Shown here in pieces: positions 31,677-40,569 of a stretch of DNA of 64,000 nt. The stretch spans positions 620,001 through 684,000 of the forward strand of contig JACKBS010000006.1 of the NCBI GenBank assembly GCA_020634435.1, in the 5' to 3' direction. Position numbers and translations under genes: made by a program. The notes below the pieces were generated by a model that was not told the DNA's origin, made no database searches, and worked only from the letters and a program-made list of their open reading frames with translations. Positions within the stretch are counted from its first letter, which is position 1. Every line of letters begins with the position of its first letter. The DNA is from Ardenticatenaceae bacterium (lineage in GTDB: Bacteria > Chloroflexota > Anaerolineae > Promineifilales > Promineifilaceae).

Positions 31677-34019
31677 GTGGAAAGAAGAGTGACCAAGCCA
31701 GATTCCTGGTACAAACAACCCATCGCCCTGATTTTGCTGGCGTTTGTCATCCTGTCTTTTGCGTCCAGCGTCATTAATCCGCTGTTCGAGGCGACGGACG
31801 AACTGCGCCATTATCGCTTTGTGCAGAATATTATCCAGCTCAAAAGCCTGCCGGTGCAGGGCGAGGGATGTAACGCGCAAGGGCACCATCCGCCGCTGTT
31901 TTATGCGCTGGGGGCGGCGGCCACGTTCTGGATTGATACCGGCAAGCCGGCCTGCACTAACCTGGAAGACAATCCATTCTGGCAGTACCATTACTGGGAA
32001 GTGGGCGACGATAACAAGAACCAGTACCTGCACACGGCTGCTGAAGCGTTCCCGTGGACGGGCGAGGCGTTGGCGGCGCATATCGTACGTGGGCTGAATG
32101 TGCTGATTGGCGCGGGTGTGGTGTACCTGACCTGGCTGTTGGGGCGGCTGCTGTGGCCAAAACGGCCGTCGCTTGCCCTGGGTGCCGCTGCTTTTGTGGC
32201 GTTTAACCCCATGTTTGTCTACATGTCCGGGTCGATTAACAATGATGTGATTGCGGCGCTGAGCGGTACGGCCGTTCTCGTTGCCAGCGTCCAATTGGTA
32301 CAATCGGACACCGGGCTGTCGCAGCGTTGGGGCATCTGGCTGGGCGTGCTGTTTGGCGTGGCCCTGATGAGCAAATTTAACCTGGCGGCGGTGGCTCTGT
32401 TGATTGAAGCCGCAGTCACCTGGACCGCCTGGCGCAAAAAACAGTGGCGATTGTGGTGGGAAGCTAATCTGCTCATCGCTGCCTTCACCCTGCTGCTAGC
32501 GGGCTGGTGGTTTGTGCGCAACCAGATTTTGTACGGCGAACCGACTGGCTTTGAACGCCTCACCGAGCTGTGGGGCGTGCGCAACCCCGCTGACAGCTGG
32601 GGCGTGGCTATCTTTGAGCTACCCTACACCTGGACCAGCCTGTGGGGGCGCTTTGGCTATGGGCAAGTCCCCTTGCCGGATGGTATCTACATCGGCCTGC
32701 GCTGGCTGGTGGGGGTTGGGCTGCTGGGGTTGGTGGTGCGGGTTTTGCCGTTTTCACCCTCACCCCAGCCCTCTCCCTCCAGGGAGAGGGGGCAAAACTC
32801 CCTCCCCCTCTCCGGGGGAGGGCCGGGGTGGGGGTCACTCTTCCCCTTACTTTTACTGGCTCTCGACGTCATTCTCTTTTTTGCCGTCGTATTCAACTAC
32901 CTGCTGGTGAGTCCAGCGGGCGCGATGGGGCGTTTCTTCTTCCCGGCGCTGCCCGCGCTGGCGCTGCTCACCTTTTACGGCTTAGCTGCCTGGGCTGATT
33001 GGTTGGGTGGGCCAAAATCTACGGCCGTTTTGGCCGCAGTGGTTAACGTGGGGATGGCTGCCCTCACCGTCGTGGCGATTTTTGGCTACCTGGCAGCGGC
33101 TTTTGCTCGACCCGAATCGTTTGCGGCGGATACGGCCGTTCCTAACCCCACCAACGCCCAGTTCGACAGCTTCGTTATTTTGCGTGGTTATGAGCTGGAT
33201 AGTACCACGCTGCAACCTGGCGGCACTCTCACGCTCGATTTGTACTGGGAAGTGATCAATCAGCCGCCGGGCAACTTTTTGCTCTTTGTGCATCTAATTG
33301 AAGAAGAAACCGGCACGCTCATTGCCCAGCGCGACACCCATCCTGGCCTGGGCAACTTCCCCAGCAGCCAATGGCAGCCCGGCGATCGGTTCATCGAGTC
33401 CATTCATCTGGACGCCAGCGAGACGATGTATACACCCACAACGGCCGTACTCAGCATTGGTCTGTACGCGCCAGGCGAGAATAGTTATCGACTGGGCATT
33501 GCTAACGCTGAAGGCACGTTTTTAGGGGATGATTTGCCGCTGGCCGACGTTATCATTGCCGAAGCAGATAACTGGCGCGAAGATGGCCAGTCGTTCCCTA
33601 ACTTGCTCAACCAAAGCTTCTTCAACGACATTCGGCTGACTGGCTACGAATACAACAGACGGGTGTTGTCCCCTGGCGATACGCTAGAAGTGACGCTGTA
33701 CTGGGAAGCGCTGCGCGATGCACCGCCGGATTATCTGGTAGAAGTGGCGCTGTGTCAGCTGCCCTGCCCCGATTGGCAACCACCGTTGGTAACGGCCGTT
33801 TCCCCCCCCGCATCTGCCCCGACAAGCAGCTGGAATGAAGGTCAAACTGTGGTTGATACGCATACTTTGCCACTGGATGCGAACTTGGCGCCCGGATCTT
33901 ATGGTATTCACGTGGCATTAATTGACGCCGTAACTAAAGCCCCGCAGAATATTGTAGCCGAGGATGGACACTATATTGATGATCGCTTATTATTATCAGA
34001 TATCCGTGTTCAACCGTAA
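31677..34019 (+). CDS. GT-C/DUF2142-like membrane glycosyltransferase with captured repeat
   Basis: A protein of about 780 residues with a GTG start (31677, or 31689 giving MTKPDSW). The membrane half starts with PLFEATDELRHYRFVQ, an acidic loop motif like that of DUF2142 and other GT-C proteins, and has GHHPPLFYALGA and SGSINNDVIAA. The C-terminal half carries two beta-sandwich-like repeats (FDSFVILRGYELDSTTLQPGGTLTLDLYW and LTGYEYNRRVLSPGDTLEVTLYW), also seen in the sister GT-C genes. A Pro/Ser/Gly-rich stretch near residue 361-385 (PSPQPSPSRERG) is a translated palindromic repeat. The substrate is unknown. It follows the hybrid kinase by 61 bases. Confidence 0.78.
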   Translation: MERRVTKPDSWYKQPIALILLAFVILSFASSVINPLFEATDELRHYRFVQNIIQLKSLPVQGEGCNAQGHHPPLFYALGAAATFWIDTGKPACTNLEDNPFWQYHYWEVGDDNKNQYLHTAAEAFPWTGEALAAHIVRGLNVLIGAGVVYLTWLLGRLLWPKRPSLALGAAAFVAFNPMFVYMSGSINNDVIAALSGTAVLVASVQLVQSDTGLSQRWGIWLGVLFGVALMSKFNLAAVALLIEAAVTWTAWRKKQWRLWWEANLLIAAFTLLLAGWWFVRNQILYGEPTGFERLTELWGVRNPADSWGVAIFELPYTWTSLWGRFGYGQVPLPDGIYIGLRWLVGVGLLGLVVRVLPFSPSPQPSPSRERGQNSLPLSGGGPGWGSLFPLLLLALDVILFFAVVFNYLLVSPAGAMGRFFFPALPALALLTFYGLAAWADWLGGPKSTAVLAAVVNVGMAALTVVAIFGYLAAAFARPESFAADTAVPNPTNAQFDSFVILRGYELDSTTLQPGGTLTLDLYWEVINQPPGNFLLFVHLIEEETGTLIAQRDTHPGLGNFPSSQWQPGDRFIESIHLDASETMYTPTTAVLSIGLYAPGENSYRLGIANAEGTFLGDDLPLADVIIAEADNWREDGQSFPNLLNQSFFNDIRLTGYEYNRRVLSPGDTLEVTLYWEALRDAPPDYLVEVALCQLPCPDWQPPLVTAVSPPASAPTSSWNEGQTVVDTHTLPLDANLAPGSYGIHVALIDAVTKAPQNIVAEDGHYIDDRLLLSDIRVQP
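32755..32835. repeat. In-frame CCCTCACCCC/CCCTCTCCC palindrome in a GT gene
   Basis: ACCCTCACCCCAGCCCTCTC is matched by GGGGGAGGGCCGGGGTGGGG at the far side, and inner arms (CCCTCTCCC/GGGAGAGGG and CCCTCCCCC/GGGGGAGGG) give further stems. The frame is kept. A related sequence forms the outer arms of the nested repeat at 2671-2859. Confidence 0.85.
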
Positions 34020-34058
34020 AACGCCTCGGTTTGTAATTGTCTGAAAGGTTTTCTATTT

Positions 34059-37000
34059 GTGACAGCGGAACGATATAGCCATTTCCGGGTCGGTTTGGTA
34101 GGTCTGTTGCTGTTGGTTGGCAGCATCCTGTACATCCTGCTGCCGTTTACGGCACTGCGCTGGGCACAAACCCCATTTCTTGGCTTCTTTGTTGACCCCA
34201 ATTTGGTGATAAACGACTCTGGTGAGCCGTCGTGGCCCAGCCAGGGGGATAATCCTCTGGTGAGCTATCCGGATCGGATTACGGCCGTAAACGGCCAGCC
34301 TGTCACCACCATCCACGAATATCTAGAATCTTTAGCTTATAAGCAGATGGGCGAAATGGTTAGCCTGACGTTGGTTCAGCCGCCCGCTGGCATCGACATT
34401 GACCCCAATTTTTCTGAGCCAGAACGCATCGTTGACTTACCCGTTATCAGCCTCTCCAGCTTGAGTCTTTGGAATCAGTTTGGTCTTTTCTACCTCACCG
34501 GGCTGATCATGTTCATCATTGGCATCTGGACGTTTTCAGTGCGGCCCAAGGCCGAGTCGGCGCAAGTGTTTGCCCTGTTCATGGCTTTTGCCGCTCTGGC
34601 GGTGGGGACGTTGTTTAACATGCTGACTTCGCACCAGTTTGCCCGCATCTGGCTGCTGGCTTTGTCATTGACGCCAGGGCTGAGTGTGTGGTTAGCGGCC
34701 GTTTTCCCGCATGAAATGAGTTTTGTCATTCGCTACCCGCGCAGCAAATGGCTGTTCCTGCTGCCGGGGCTGGCGGCGGGTATTTGGGCGCAAATCTGGC
34801 TCTACAATGGGGCAAATGCCTGGTATTACGCTATCCCCTGGCGTACCCTCTTTTTGCTCAACGGACTGGCAATTTTGCTCTCATTGATTTTAATGGCCTA
34901 CCGGGGTTGGTGGTCCCCCTCGCCGCTGGTGCGGCAGCAGGCACGCATTATCCTGGTGGGCAGCTTGTTCGCGTTTACGCCCCTGGCCGTCTTTTTTATT
35001 CCTGCTTCGCAAATGGTAGATGTAGCCTGGTTGCCTTCGGCCTTTTATCTGCCGCCGCTGGTCATTTACCCGCTGGCCATTGCTTACACCATTATTCGTT
35101 ACCGGCTGCTGGACGTGGACCAGATCATGCGCCGTTCGCTTTCGTACGGCCTGATAACGGGTATGCTGGTGGCGGCGTTTGTGCTGGTGACGGTGGGGCT
35201 AAGCAATACGTTCGGCGCGATCATTGAAAATCCTGTTGTGCTGGCGATTTTGATTGCCTTGCTGGTGTTGGCATTTAATCCGCTGCGTAGCAAGCTGCAA
35301 GAGGCCATTGACCAGCTCTTTTTCCGTGAGCCGGTGGCTTTGGATAAGCTGCTGCGGGCGTATAACCGGTCATTGACAACGGCCGTTAACACCGATCAGG
35401 TCGCCAACACGCTGCTGAAATATGTTTCTTCCGGTGTGCCAGAAGCAACGCCGCATCTCTTTCTGCCTGATGCGCAGATGAACTATTTTGCCAGCTACAA
35501 CAACCACCAGACCGGGCGGCTCAACATGGAGTCGCCGCTGGTGTCTTACATGAGCCAGACCAACGGGCCGATTGATCTGACGGAGGAACGGGCCTGGCCA
35601 GAATCTTTGTCGGGCCAGGCAGAGACGGTGCAGGCGCTCAATGCGGCCGTTTTGGTGCCCATCAACAACGGCCGTGAACTGCTTGGTTGGTTGTCCCTTT
35701 CGCCCAAGCAAAACCGACAACACTTCCGCCCAGCGGAAATTAACTACATCGGTTCGCTGGTTGATCAATCACTGATTGGCCTGGAGCGGGCCAACGTGAT
35801 CCGGCGGCTGGAAACACGCGTCTCCGAGCTGGATATGTTGAGCCAGTTTTCGCAGGCGCTGAACTTCACCATTGATTATGATGCGCTGCTGGAACTGGTA
35901 TTTACCAATTTCCAACGCCTGCTAGGGATCAATGACTTTTTCATCTCCCTGCGTGATCCAGAGACCAAGCAAATTTACACTGTTTTTTACCTGGAAGATG
36001 GCGAGCGTTACGAGGACAAGGAAGGGCCAACTCATTTGGTGACCGATCCTTCGATTCATCAGGTTGTGAACATGGGGCAGATGGTGGTGAAAGAGGACGA
36101 CAACGGCCGTTCCTGGATTGCCGCACCTCTGAATGCCGGGGCCGATACGCTGGGCGCTCTTCATACCTTTTACCGCGATCCCGCCTACAAAATTCGTGCC
36201 CGGCAGCAGCAGCTGTTCACTGTATTTGCCGATCGTACGGCGACTGCCCTAGAGCGCATTGACACCAACAAGCGACTTAAAGAGCGTGCCCAACAGCTGG
36301 AGATCATGAATCAGGTAACCTTCTCGCTGGCGGCCACCAAGGAGCTGGACCCGCTGCTGGAACTCATTTTGGACAAAGCCATCGAACTGCTCGATACAGA
36401 AGCGGGAACCTTCATGATTTCCCGCGAGGAAAACGGCGAGCTAGAGTTCCGCGTGGCGCGCGGGCCATCGAGCAGTGGTTTGGTGGGGCGGCGGCTGCCG
36501 CTGGGCGCGGGTCTGGCCGGCACGGCCGCGCAAACAGGCCGAGCCATTATCTCCAACCGGGTCCAGGAAGATGAACGCTGGTTTTCGGCCGTTGATGCCG
36601 GGTCGGACTTTAACTCGCAGTCGATTCTCACCGTGCCCCTGGTGCGCCAAAACGCTGTTCTTGGCGTGCTCCAGGTGATCAACAAGCGCAACGGCATTGC
36701 GTTTAGCATGGAAGACCAGAGCCTGCTGACGGCATTTGCTGGGCAGGCGGTGGTGGCCATGGAAAATGCCCGTCTGCTGGCCCAAACCGACGAGGCGCTG
36801 CAAAAAAGTGTCGATGAGCTGTTTTTGCTGCAACAGCTGGACCGTGATTTGAGCACGACGCTCGATTTGGATCACGTGCTGAACCTAACGCTCAGCCGAA
36901 TGTTGAGCATTTACCAGGGGGTGGCCGGGTCTATCGCGTTGGTGAATGAGGCGCATGAGATTTATCGTGTTGTGGGCCAGGGATATGATGACACGTTCGA

Positions 37001-38018
37001 TGAGACGAAGATTTCGGCCGACAAAGGGCTGATTGGTCAGGTGATCCAGACAGGCCAGCCCCACAATGCGCCTAACGTACATGAGGAGTCGCGGTACATC
37101 ACCGCTAATTTCAACACCCACTCCCAGATGACGCTGCCGTTCATCAACAAGCAGGAACTCATTGGTGTGATTGCTATCGAAAGTGATGTGATGGGGAAAT
37201 ATACGGACGATGATTTGCAAACGGCCGTACGCATCACCAACCACGCCGCCGCCGCCATTGCCAACGCCATTCTCTACGACAAGGTGAACGAAGCCAACCA
37301 GGCCAAGTCTGAATTTGTCTCGATGGTTTCCCACGAGCTAAAAACGCCCATGACTTCCCTGCGTGGCTACACTGATTTGCTCCTCTCTGGTATGACGGGT
37401 GAACTCACGGACCAGCAGCAAAATTTCCTGGAAATCATGGCGGCCAACATCAAACGCATGAGCCAGCAAATTCAGGACCTCACCGATATTTCCCGCATCG
37501 AGACAGGCCAACTGCATATCGAACTATCGCCCACTTCGTTTGTGAATGTGGTGAATGAGACCATGCAAACCGTTAAAGGGCTGTGCGACGAGAAGAACAT
37601 TCGCGTCCACCTGCAAATGCCCGACGAGCTGCCCGCTATCATGGCCGACAAGGGGCGCATGGTGCAGGTGCTTACCAACCTGCTGAGCAATGCCTGCAAA
37701 TACTCGCCGCCCGACACGGATGTCAATGTAAGCTTTACACCGCGCATGGTGGCCGACGAAGAAACAGGCGAGATGCGGGCGATGGTGTGGTGCTGTGTCA
37801 AAGACAGTGGCTACGGCATTTCCGAGACAGATTTGGAGCGTTTGTTTACCAAATTCTTCCGCTCCGAAGACCCCAACATTCGCCAGGCCAAAGGCACCGG
37901 GCTGGGGCTGTCTATCACCAAAGGTATTATCGAGCTGCACGGTGGGGAAATTTGGGTTGAGAGTAAATTGGGCGAAGGAACGGCGTTCCAGTTCACGATT
38001 CCTCAAGCTGCTGCCTAA
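34059..38018 (+). CDS. Large membrane histidine kinase with PDZ-like and multiple GAF domains
   Basis: A 1319-residue kinase with a GTG start. One N-terminal transmembrane helix (about 9-30) is followed by a PDZ-like exported segment (about 65-110, DRITAVNGQPVTTIHEYL), a bundle of about seven membrane helices (about 130-350), four GAF-type segments (about 440-565, 600-735, 760-910 and 930-1075), then a HisKA domain with His1092 in SMVSHELKTPMTSL and a HATPase domain (NLLSNACKYSP, KDSGYGI, GTGLGLSI). The whole layout suggests integration of an envelope signal with several cytoplasmic ligands. No response regulator lies nearby. The gap to the preceding GT gene is 39 bases. Confidence 0.9.
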   Translation: MTAERYSHFRVGLVGLLLLVGSILYILLPFTALRWAQTPFLGFFVDPNLVINDSGEPSWPSQGDNPLVSYPDRITAVNGQPVTTIHEYLESLAYKQMGEMVSLTLVQPPAGIDIDPNFSEPERIVDLPVISLSSLSLWNQFGLFYLTGLIMFIIGIWTFSVRPKAESAQVFALFMAFAALAVGTLFNMLTSHQFARIWLLALSLTPGLSVWLAAVFPHEMSFVIRYPRSKWLFLLPGLAAGIWAQIWLYNGANAWYYAIPWRTLFLLNGLAILLSLILMAYRGWWSPSPLVRQQARIILVGSLFAFTPLAVFFIPASQMVDVAWLPSAFYLPPLVIYPLAIAYTIIRYRLLDVDQIMRRSLSYGLITGMLVAAFVLVTVGLSNTFGAIIENPVVLAILIALLVLAFNPLRSKLQEAIDQLFFREPVALDKLLRAYNRSLTTAVNTDQVANTLLKYVSSGVPEATPHLFLPDAQMNYFASYNNHQTGRLNMESPLVSYMSQTNGPIDLTEERAWPESLSGQAETVQALNAAVLVPINNGRELLGWLSLSPKQNRQHFRPAEINYIGSLVDQSLIGLERANVIRRLETRVSELDMLSQFSQALNFTIDYDALLELVFTNFQRLLGINDFFISLRDPETKQIYTVFYLEDGERYEDKEGPTHLVTDPSIHQVVNMGQMVVKEDDNGRSWIAAPLNAGADTLGALHTFYRDPAYKIRARQQQLFTVFADRTATALERIDTNKRLKERAQQLEIMNQVTFSLAATKELDPLLELILDKAIELLDTEAGTFMISREENGELEFRVARGPSSSGLVGRRLPLGAGLAGTAAQTGRAIISNRVQEDERWFSAVDAGSDFNSQSILTVPLVRQNAVLGVLQVINKRNGIAFSMEDQSLLTAFAGQAVVAMENARLLAQTDEALQKSVDELFLLQQLDRDLSTTLDLDHVLNLTLSRMLSIYQGVAGSIALVNEAHEIYRVVGQGYDDTFDETKISADKGLIGQVIQTGQPHNAPNVHEESRYITANFNTHSQMTLPFINKQELIGVIAIESDVMGKYTDDDLQTAVRITNHAAAAIANAILYDKVNEANQAKSEFVSMVSHELKTPMTSLRGYTDLLLSGMTGELTDQQQNFLEIMAANIKRMSQQIQDLTDISRIETGQLHIELSPTSFVNVVNETMQTVKGLCDEKNIRVHLQMPDELPAIMADKGRMVQVLTNLLSNACKYSPPDTDVNVSFTPRMVADEETGEMRAMVWCCVKDSGYGISETDLERLFTKFFRSEDPNIRQAKGTGLGLSITKGIIELHGGEIWVESKLGEGTAFQFTIPQAAA

Positions 38019-38077
38019 TATTCAAGACAATGTGATTTTTGTAACTTAAAAATTGGTAAATCGGCCGTTTGCGCTTA

Positions 38078-38105
38078 TTGACATCAATGGGTTGTTCGTT
38101 ATACT
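38078..38105 (+). promoter_or_regulatory. Strong sigma-70 promoter ahead of a short terminated transcript
   Basis: TTGACA (38078-38083), a 16-base spacer and TATACT (38100-38105). The transcript would start near 38112 and meet a strong terminator after about 75 bases. Confidence 0.7.
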
Positions 38106-38111
38106 TGGGAC

Positions 38112-38190
38112 ATGGATGATAAAGCTACAACATCATCAGAAGCTCAACAAAAAACAGCTCACGACGCACGCATTTTGCGTGCGTTTTTTG
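38112..38190 (+). ncRNA. Candidate small RNA or attenuated leader
   Basis: The stretch between the promoter and the terminator has no convincing gene. A 34-codon frame from ATG 38113 (MDDKATTSSEAQQ) reads straight through the terminator stem and has no ribosome-binding site, so I favour an RNA product or a leader controlling the SWIM gene that starts 55 bases later. Confidence 0.45.
38164..38189 (+). terminator. Intrinsic terminator upstream of the SWIM gene
   Basis: ACGCACGCA-TTT-TGCGTGCGT followed by TTTTTG; a perfect 9-base stem. Confidence 0.85.
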
Positions 38191-38244
38191 TTTCTATTAA
38201 CCGGAAGTCCCTTTAACCCTTAGCAGAGAGGAGTGTAAAAAATT

Positions 38245-38490
38245 ATGGACTATGGAATGATTGGAAAGATTGAGAAGTCGAAATTTTACGCACAAGAGCC
38301 CGAACGGTTTAGTTTCGATTCCTTTACTGTCCGCCTTGAAGGCGACAGCGGTGGCGTGCACAACATTAAGTACGATGCTGGCCACTGGGATTGCGATTGC
38401 AGCTTCTTTCACACGCGTGGTTACTGCAGCCACACTATGGCCATTGAACGCGTTTTAGGCGAAATGCTTGGCCAACCATCTGCCGCTTAA
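38245..38490 (+). CDS. Small SWIM-type zinc-finger protein
   Basis: An 81-residue protein. The SWIM motif C-x-C-x(n)-C-x-H is present in WDCDCSFFHTRGYCSHTMAIER (about residues 50-71). SWIM fingers bind zinc and contact DNA or proteins. The N-terminal part (RFSFDSFTVRLEGDSGGVHNIKYDAG) forms the beta strands normally found before the finger. AGAGGAG stands about 11 bases before the ATG. The gene is flanked by terminators on both sides, so it is a single-gene unit. No ATPase or recombination gene is adjacent to suggest a partner. Confidence 0.85.
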   Translation: MDYGMIGKIEKSKFYAQEPERFSFDSFTVRLEGDSGGVHNIKYDAGHWDCDCSFFHTRGYCSHTMAIERVLGEMLGQPSAA

Positions 38491-38521
38491 GTAAACACCT
38501 CATATTAAATTTGAAAACAAT

Positions 38522-38549
38522 GCCCGGCCATCAGGTCGGGCTTTTTTTG
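38522..38549 (+). terminator. Intrinsic terminator after the SWIM gene
   Basis: GCCCGGCC-ATCA-GGTCGGGC (one G-T pair) followed by TTTTTTT. Confidence 0.88.
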
Positions 38550-38669
38550 TTATAATCCCCAACTCAAGAAGTAACATTTTATTGGCAAGCCATTTATCTA
38601 CCAGAAGCGGTGTGGTGCCCGTGATTGCAGGTGTCTACCAACTGCTAGAATGTACACAGGAGAAAGCGT

Positions 38670-39287
38670 GTGACAATTGGTGGCGTGCAGTTTGACCTGA
38701 AAATTACGTTTCTGATTATCTTGGGAACCGTAGTGCCAATGCTGGATTATTACGGTCACAAGATCACCAGCATCAAGGCGTACGATCGCATAGTCTGGTA
38801 TTTTGTTATTCCTATGTTGGTGATTTTGCTCATCTTTCGCGAATCTCCAGCGGAGTATGGCTTTAAGATTGGCAAGTGGCAGACCGGGCTCGCCTGGGTG
38901 TTGGGTGCCTGTACGGCGATGGCAATTGTGTTGTATTTTGTGGCCCGCCAGCCGAGTATGCAAAATTATTACCAGGTTCGTTCACCTCAGGAAATCTGGC
39001 GCATTATTTATTTAAATGGTGTGGATTTGTTTGGCTGGGAATTTATCTGGCGGGGGGTGATGTTGTTTGCCTTTGCCCGCGCTTTTGGGCCGGGGGCGGC
39101 CATCTTTTTGCAGGCAGTGCCATTTGCTTTTATGCATTTGGGCAAGCCAGAGATAGAAACGTTGAGCACTATTTTGGGCGGGGCGGGCTTTGGTTTTGTG
39201 GCGTGGCAGTCTGAGTCGTTTTTATATCCATGGTTGATCCATTGGTTTATTGCCACGTTTACGATGGTGATTGCGGTAAGGGCTTAG
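38670..39287 (+). CDS. CPBP-family intramembrane protease homologue, atypical active site
   Basis: A 205-residue protein with a GTG start and AGGAGA about 7 bases upstream. Six or seven hydrophobic segments are visible. The CPBP (CAAX protease/bacteriocin-processing) motifs appear as WEFIWRGVMLFAF (motif 1, normally EExxxR; here a single Glu), FAFMHLGKPE (motif 2 His) and LYPWLIHWFI (motif 3 His). In the family these residues bind zinc for cleavage of membrane substrates. The missing second Glu makes the activity doubtful, although single-Glu variants exist. The TrmA-family gene starts 4 bases later, so the two are co-transcribed. Confidence 0.75.
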   Translation: MTIGGVQFDLKITFLIILGTVVPMLDYYGHKITSIKAYDRIVWYFVIPMLVILLIFRESPAEYGFKIGKWQTGLAWVLGACTAMAIVLYFVARQPSMQNYYQVRSPQEIWRIIYLNGVDLFGWEFIWRGVMLFAFARAFGPGAAIFLQAVPFAFMHLGKPEIETLSTILGGAGFGFVAWQSESFLYPWLIHWFIATFTMVIAVRA

Positions 39288-39291
39288 CAGT

Positions 39292-40518
39292 ATGGAGACG
39301 ATTACGCTGGATGTAACAGAAATGGCGCATGGTGGCTCGGCAATTGGTCGGGCGAATCGGGGGCGCACGGTATTTGTGCCGCTGACGATTCCTGGCGAAA
39401 AGGTGCGGGTGCAAATTGTCTCTGAGAAGAACAAATATGCGCAGGCGCAGCTAGTTCAAGTATTGCAGCCTTCGCCAGAGCGGGTGGAGCCGCGCTGCCA
39501 GCATTTTAGTGTGTGCGGCGGATGCCACTTTCAGCATATGGCTTATGCGGCGCAGCTGACTGCCAAAGAAAATGTGGTGCGTGACCAGCTGGCTCGGTTA
39601 GGCGGCTTTAAGTCGGCCAATGTGCAGCCCGTGATGCCTAATCCAGAGCCGTATGGGTACCGGGTAGAAATGGTGCTGAGTCCAGCGGGAAACGGCCGTC
39701 TCGGCTATTGGTCCCCGGTTAATCGAGAAGTGATTGCTATTGAGGAATGTCCGATTGCCCGACCAGAGCTGGTGGCGTTGCTGCAAGACGTGGAGCTAGA
39801 TTTGCCCGGTCTGCGCAAGCTTTCTTTGCGCATTGGTGATGATGAGGCGTTGCTGGCGGCCATCGAGGTGGATGATGTGGAACCGCCGGAACTGGAGGCT
39901 GATTTTCCTGTTTCTGTGGCCATTGTGCTGCCCGACAAAACGGCCGCTTCCCTGGTTGGCGATTTGTATTCTGTACAGCGGGTAAACGGCCGTGATTTTC
40001 GCGTGTCGCCGGGGGTGGAGATGGCGGTCAGTCCGGCAGCGATGCAGATGGTGGTGCAAACCGTGCTGCGCTATGCGGCGCTTACCGGGCCGGAAACTGT
40101 CATCGACCTGTTTAGTGGGGCGGGGACGTTGACGGCATTTTTGGCGGAGCAAGCGCAGGAAGTGGTTGCGGTAGAACGCAACCCAGATGCAGTAGCTGAT
40201 CTGGCCGTCAACCTGGATGATTTGGACAATGTGGCGGTGTATGAGGGGGAAGTGGAAGCGGTGCTGCCCGCGTTGCCTAGCGCGGCGGTGATGGTAGTGC
40301 ATCCGCCGGGCAGTGGTTTGTCACGTCAGGCCATTAGCGCCATTGGTCGGGCCGCACCTGGCCGGTTGATTTACGTGAGCTCTGATGTGGCTACGTTGGC
40401 ACGAGACGGCCGTTCCCTCCAGCAAAATGGCTACCAACTGGTCGAGGTCCAACCTATCGACATGCAGCCGCAAACTTTTCACATCGAAACCGTCTCCCTC
40501 TGGGTAAAAGAGGGCTAG
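39292..40518 (+). CDS. TrmA/RlmD-family protein lacking the catalytic cysteine
   Basis: A 408-residue member of the RNA uridine-5-methyltransferase family. An N-terminal TRAM domain (about 1-60), an iron-sulfur cluster set (Cys69, Cys75, Cys78 in RCQHFSVCGGCHF and the Cys of IEECPI), and a SAM site (VIDLFSGAGTLTAFL, AVERNP) are all normal. The active site is not. The family motif D-P-P-R-x-G reads HPPGSG (His337), and the nucleophile motif S-C-N-P reads YVSSDVATLARD with Ser364 in place of the cysteine. The fold is intact, so it may have another reaction or only bind RNA. It is probably co-transcribed with the CPBP gene. Confidence 0.82.
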   Translation: METITLDVTEMAHGGSAIGRANRGRTVFVPLTIPGEKVRVQIVSEKNKYAQAQLVQVLQPSPERVEPRCQHFSVCGGCHFQHMAYAAQLTAKENVVRDQLARLGGFKSANVQPVMPNPEPYGYRVEMVLSPAGNGRLGYWSPVNREVIAIEECPIARPELVALLQDVELDLPGLRKLSLRIGDDEALLAAIEVDDVEPPELEADFPVSVAIVLPDKTAASLVGDLYSVQRVNGRDFRVSPGVEMAVSPAAMQMVVQTVLRYAALTGPETVIDLFSGAGTLTAFLAEQAQEVVAVERNPDAVADLAVNLDDLDNVAVYEGEVEAVLPALPSAAVMVVHPPGSGLSRQAISAIGRAAPGRLIYVSSDVATLARDGRSLQQNGYQLVEVQPIDMQPQTFHIETVSLWVKEG

Positions 40519-40523
40519 TTTTA

Positions 40524-40564
40524 CTGCAGAGGACGCAGCGAGTCTTGCTCCTTGCGCCCTCTGT
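40524..40564. repeat. CAGAGGACGCAG-family hairpin between convergent genes
   Basis: CAGAGGACGCAGCGAG and CTCCTTGCGCCCTCTG pair with three mismatches. It fills the gap between the TrmA-family gene and the DUF3467 gene and belongs with the element at 48106-48204. Confidence 0.65.
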
Positions 40565-40569
40565 GGCCT

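Noticed and set aside
38113..38217. 34-codon gene between promoter 38078 and the SWIM gene
   Set aside because: No ribosome-binding site, and it reads through a perfect terminator stem; an RNA or leader explains the layout better.
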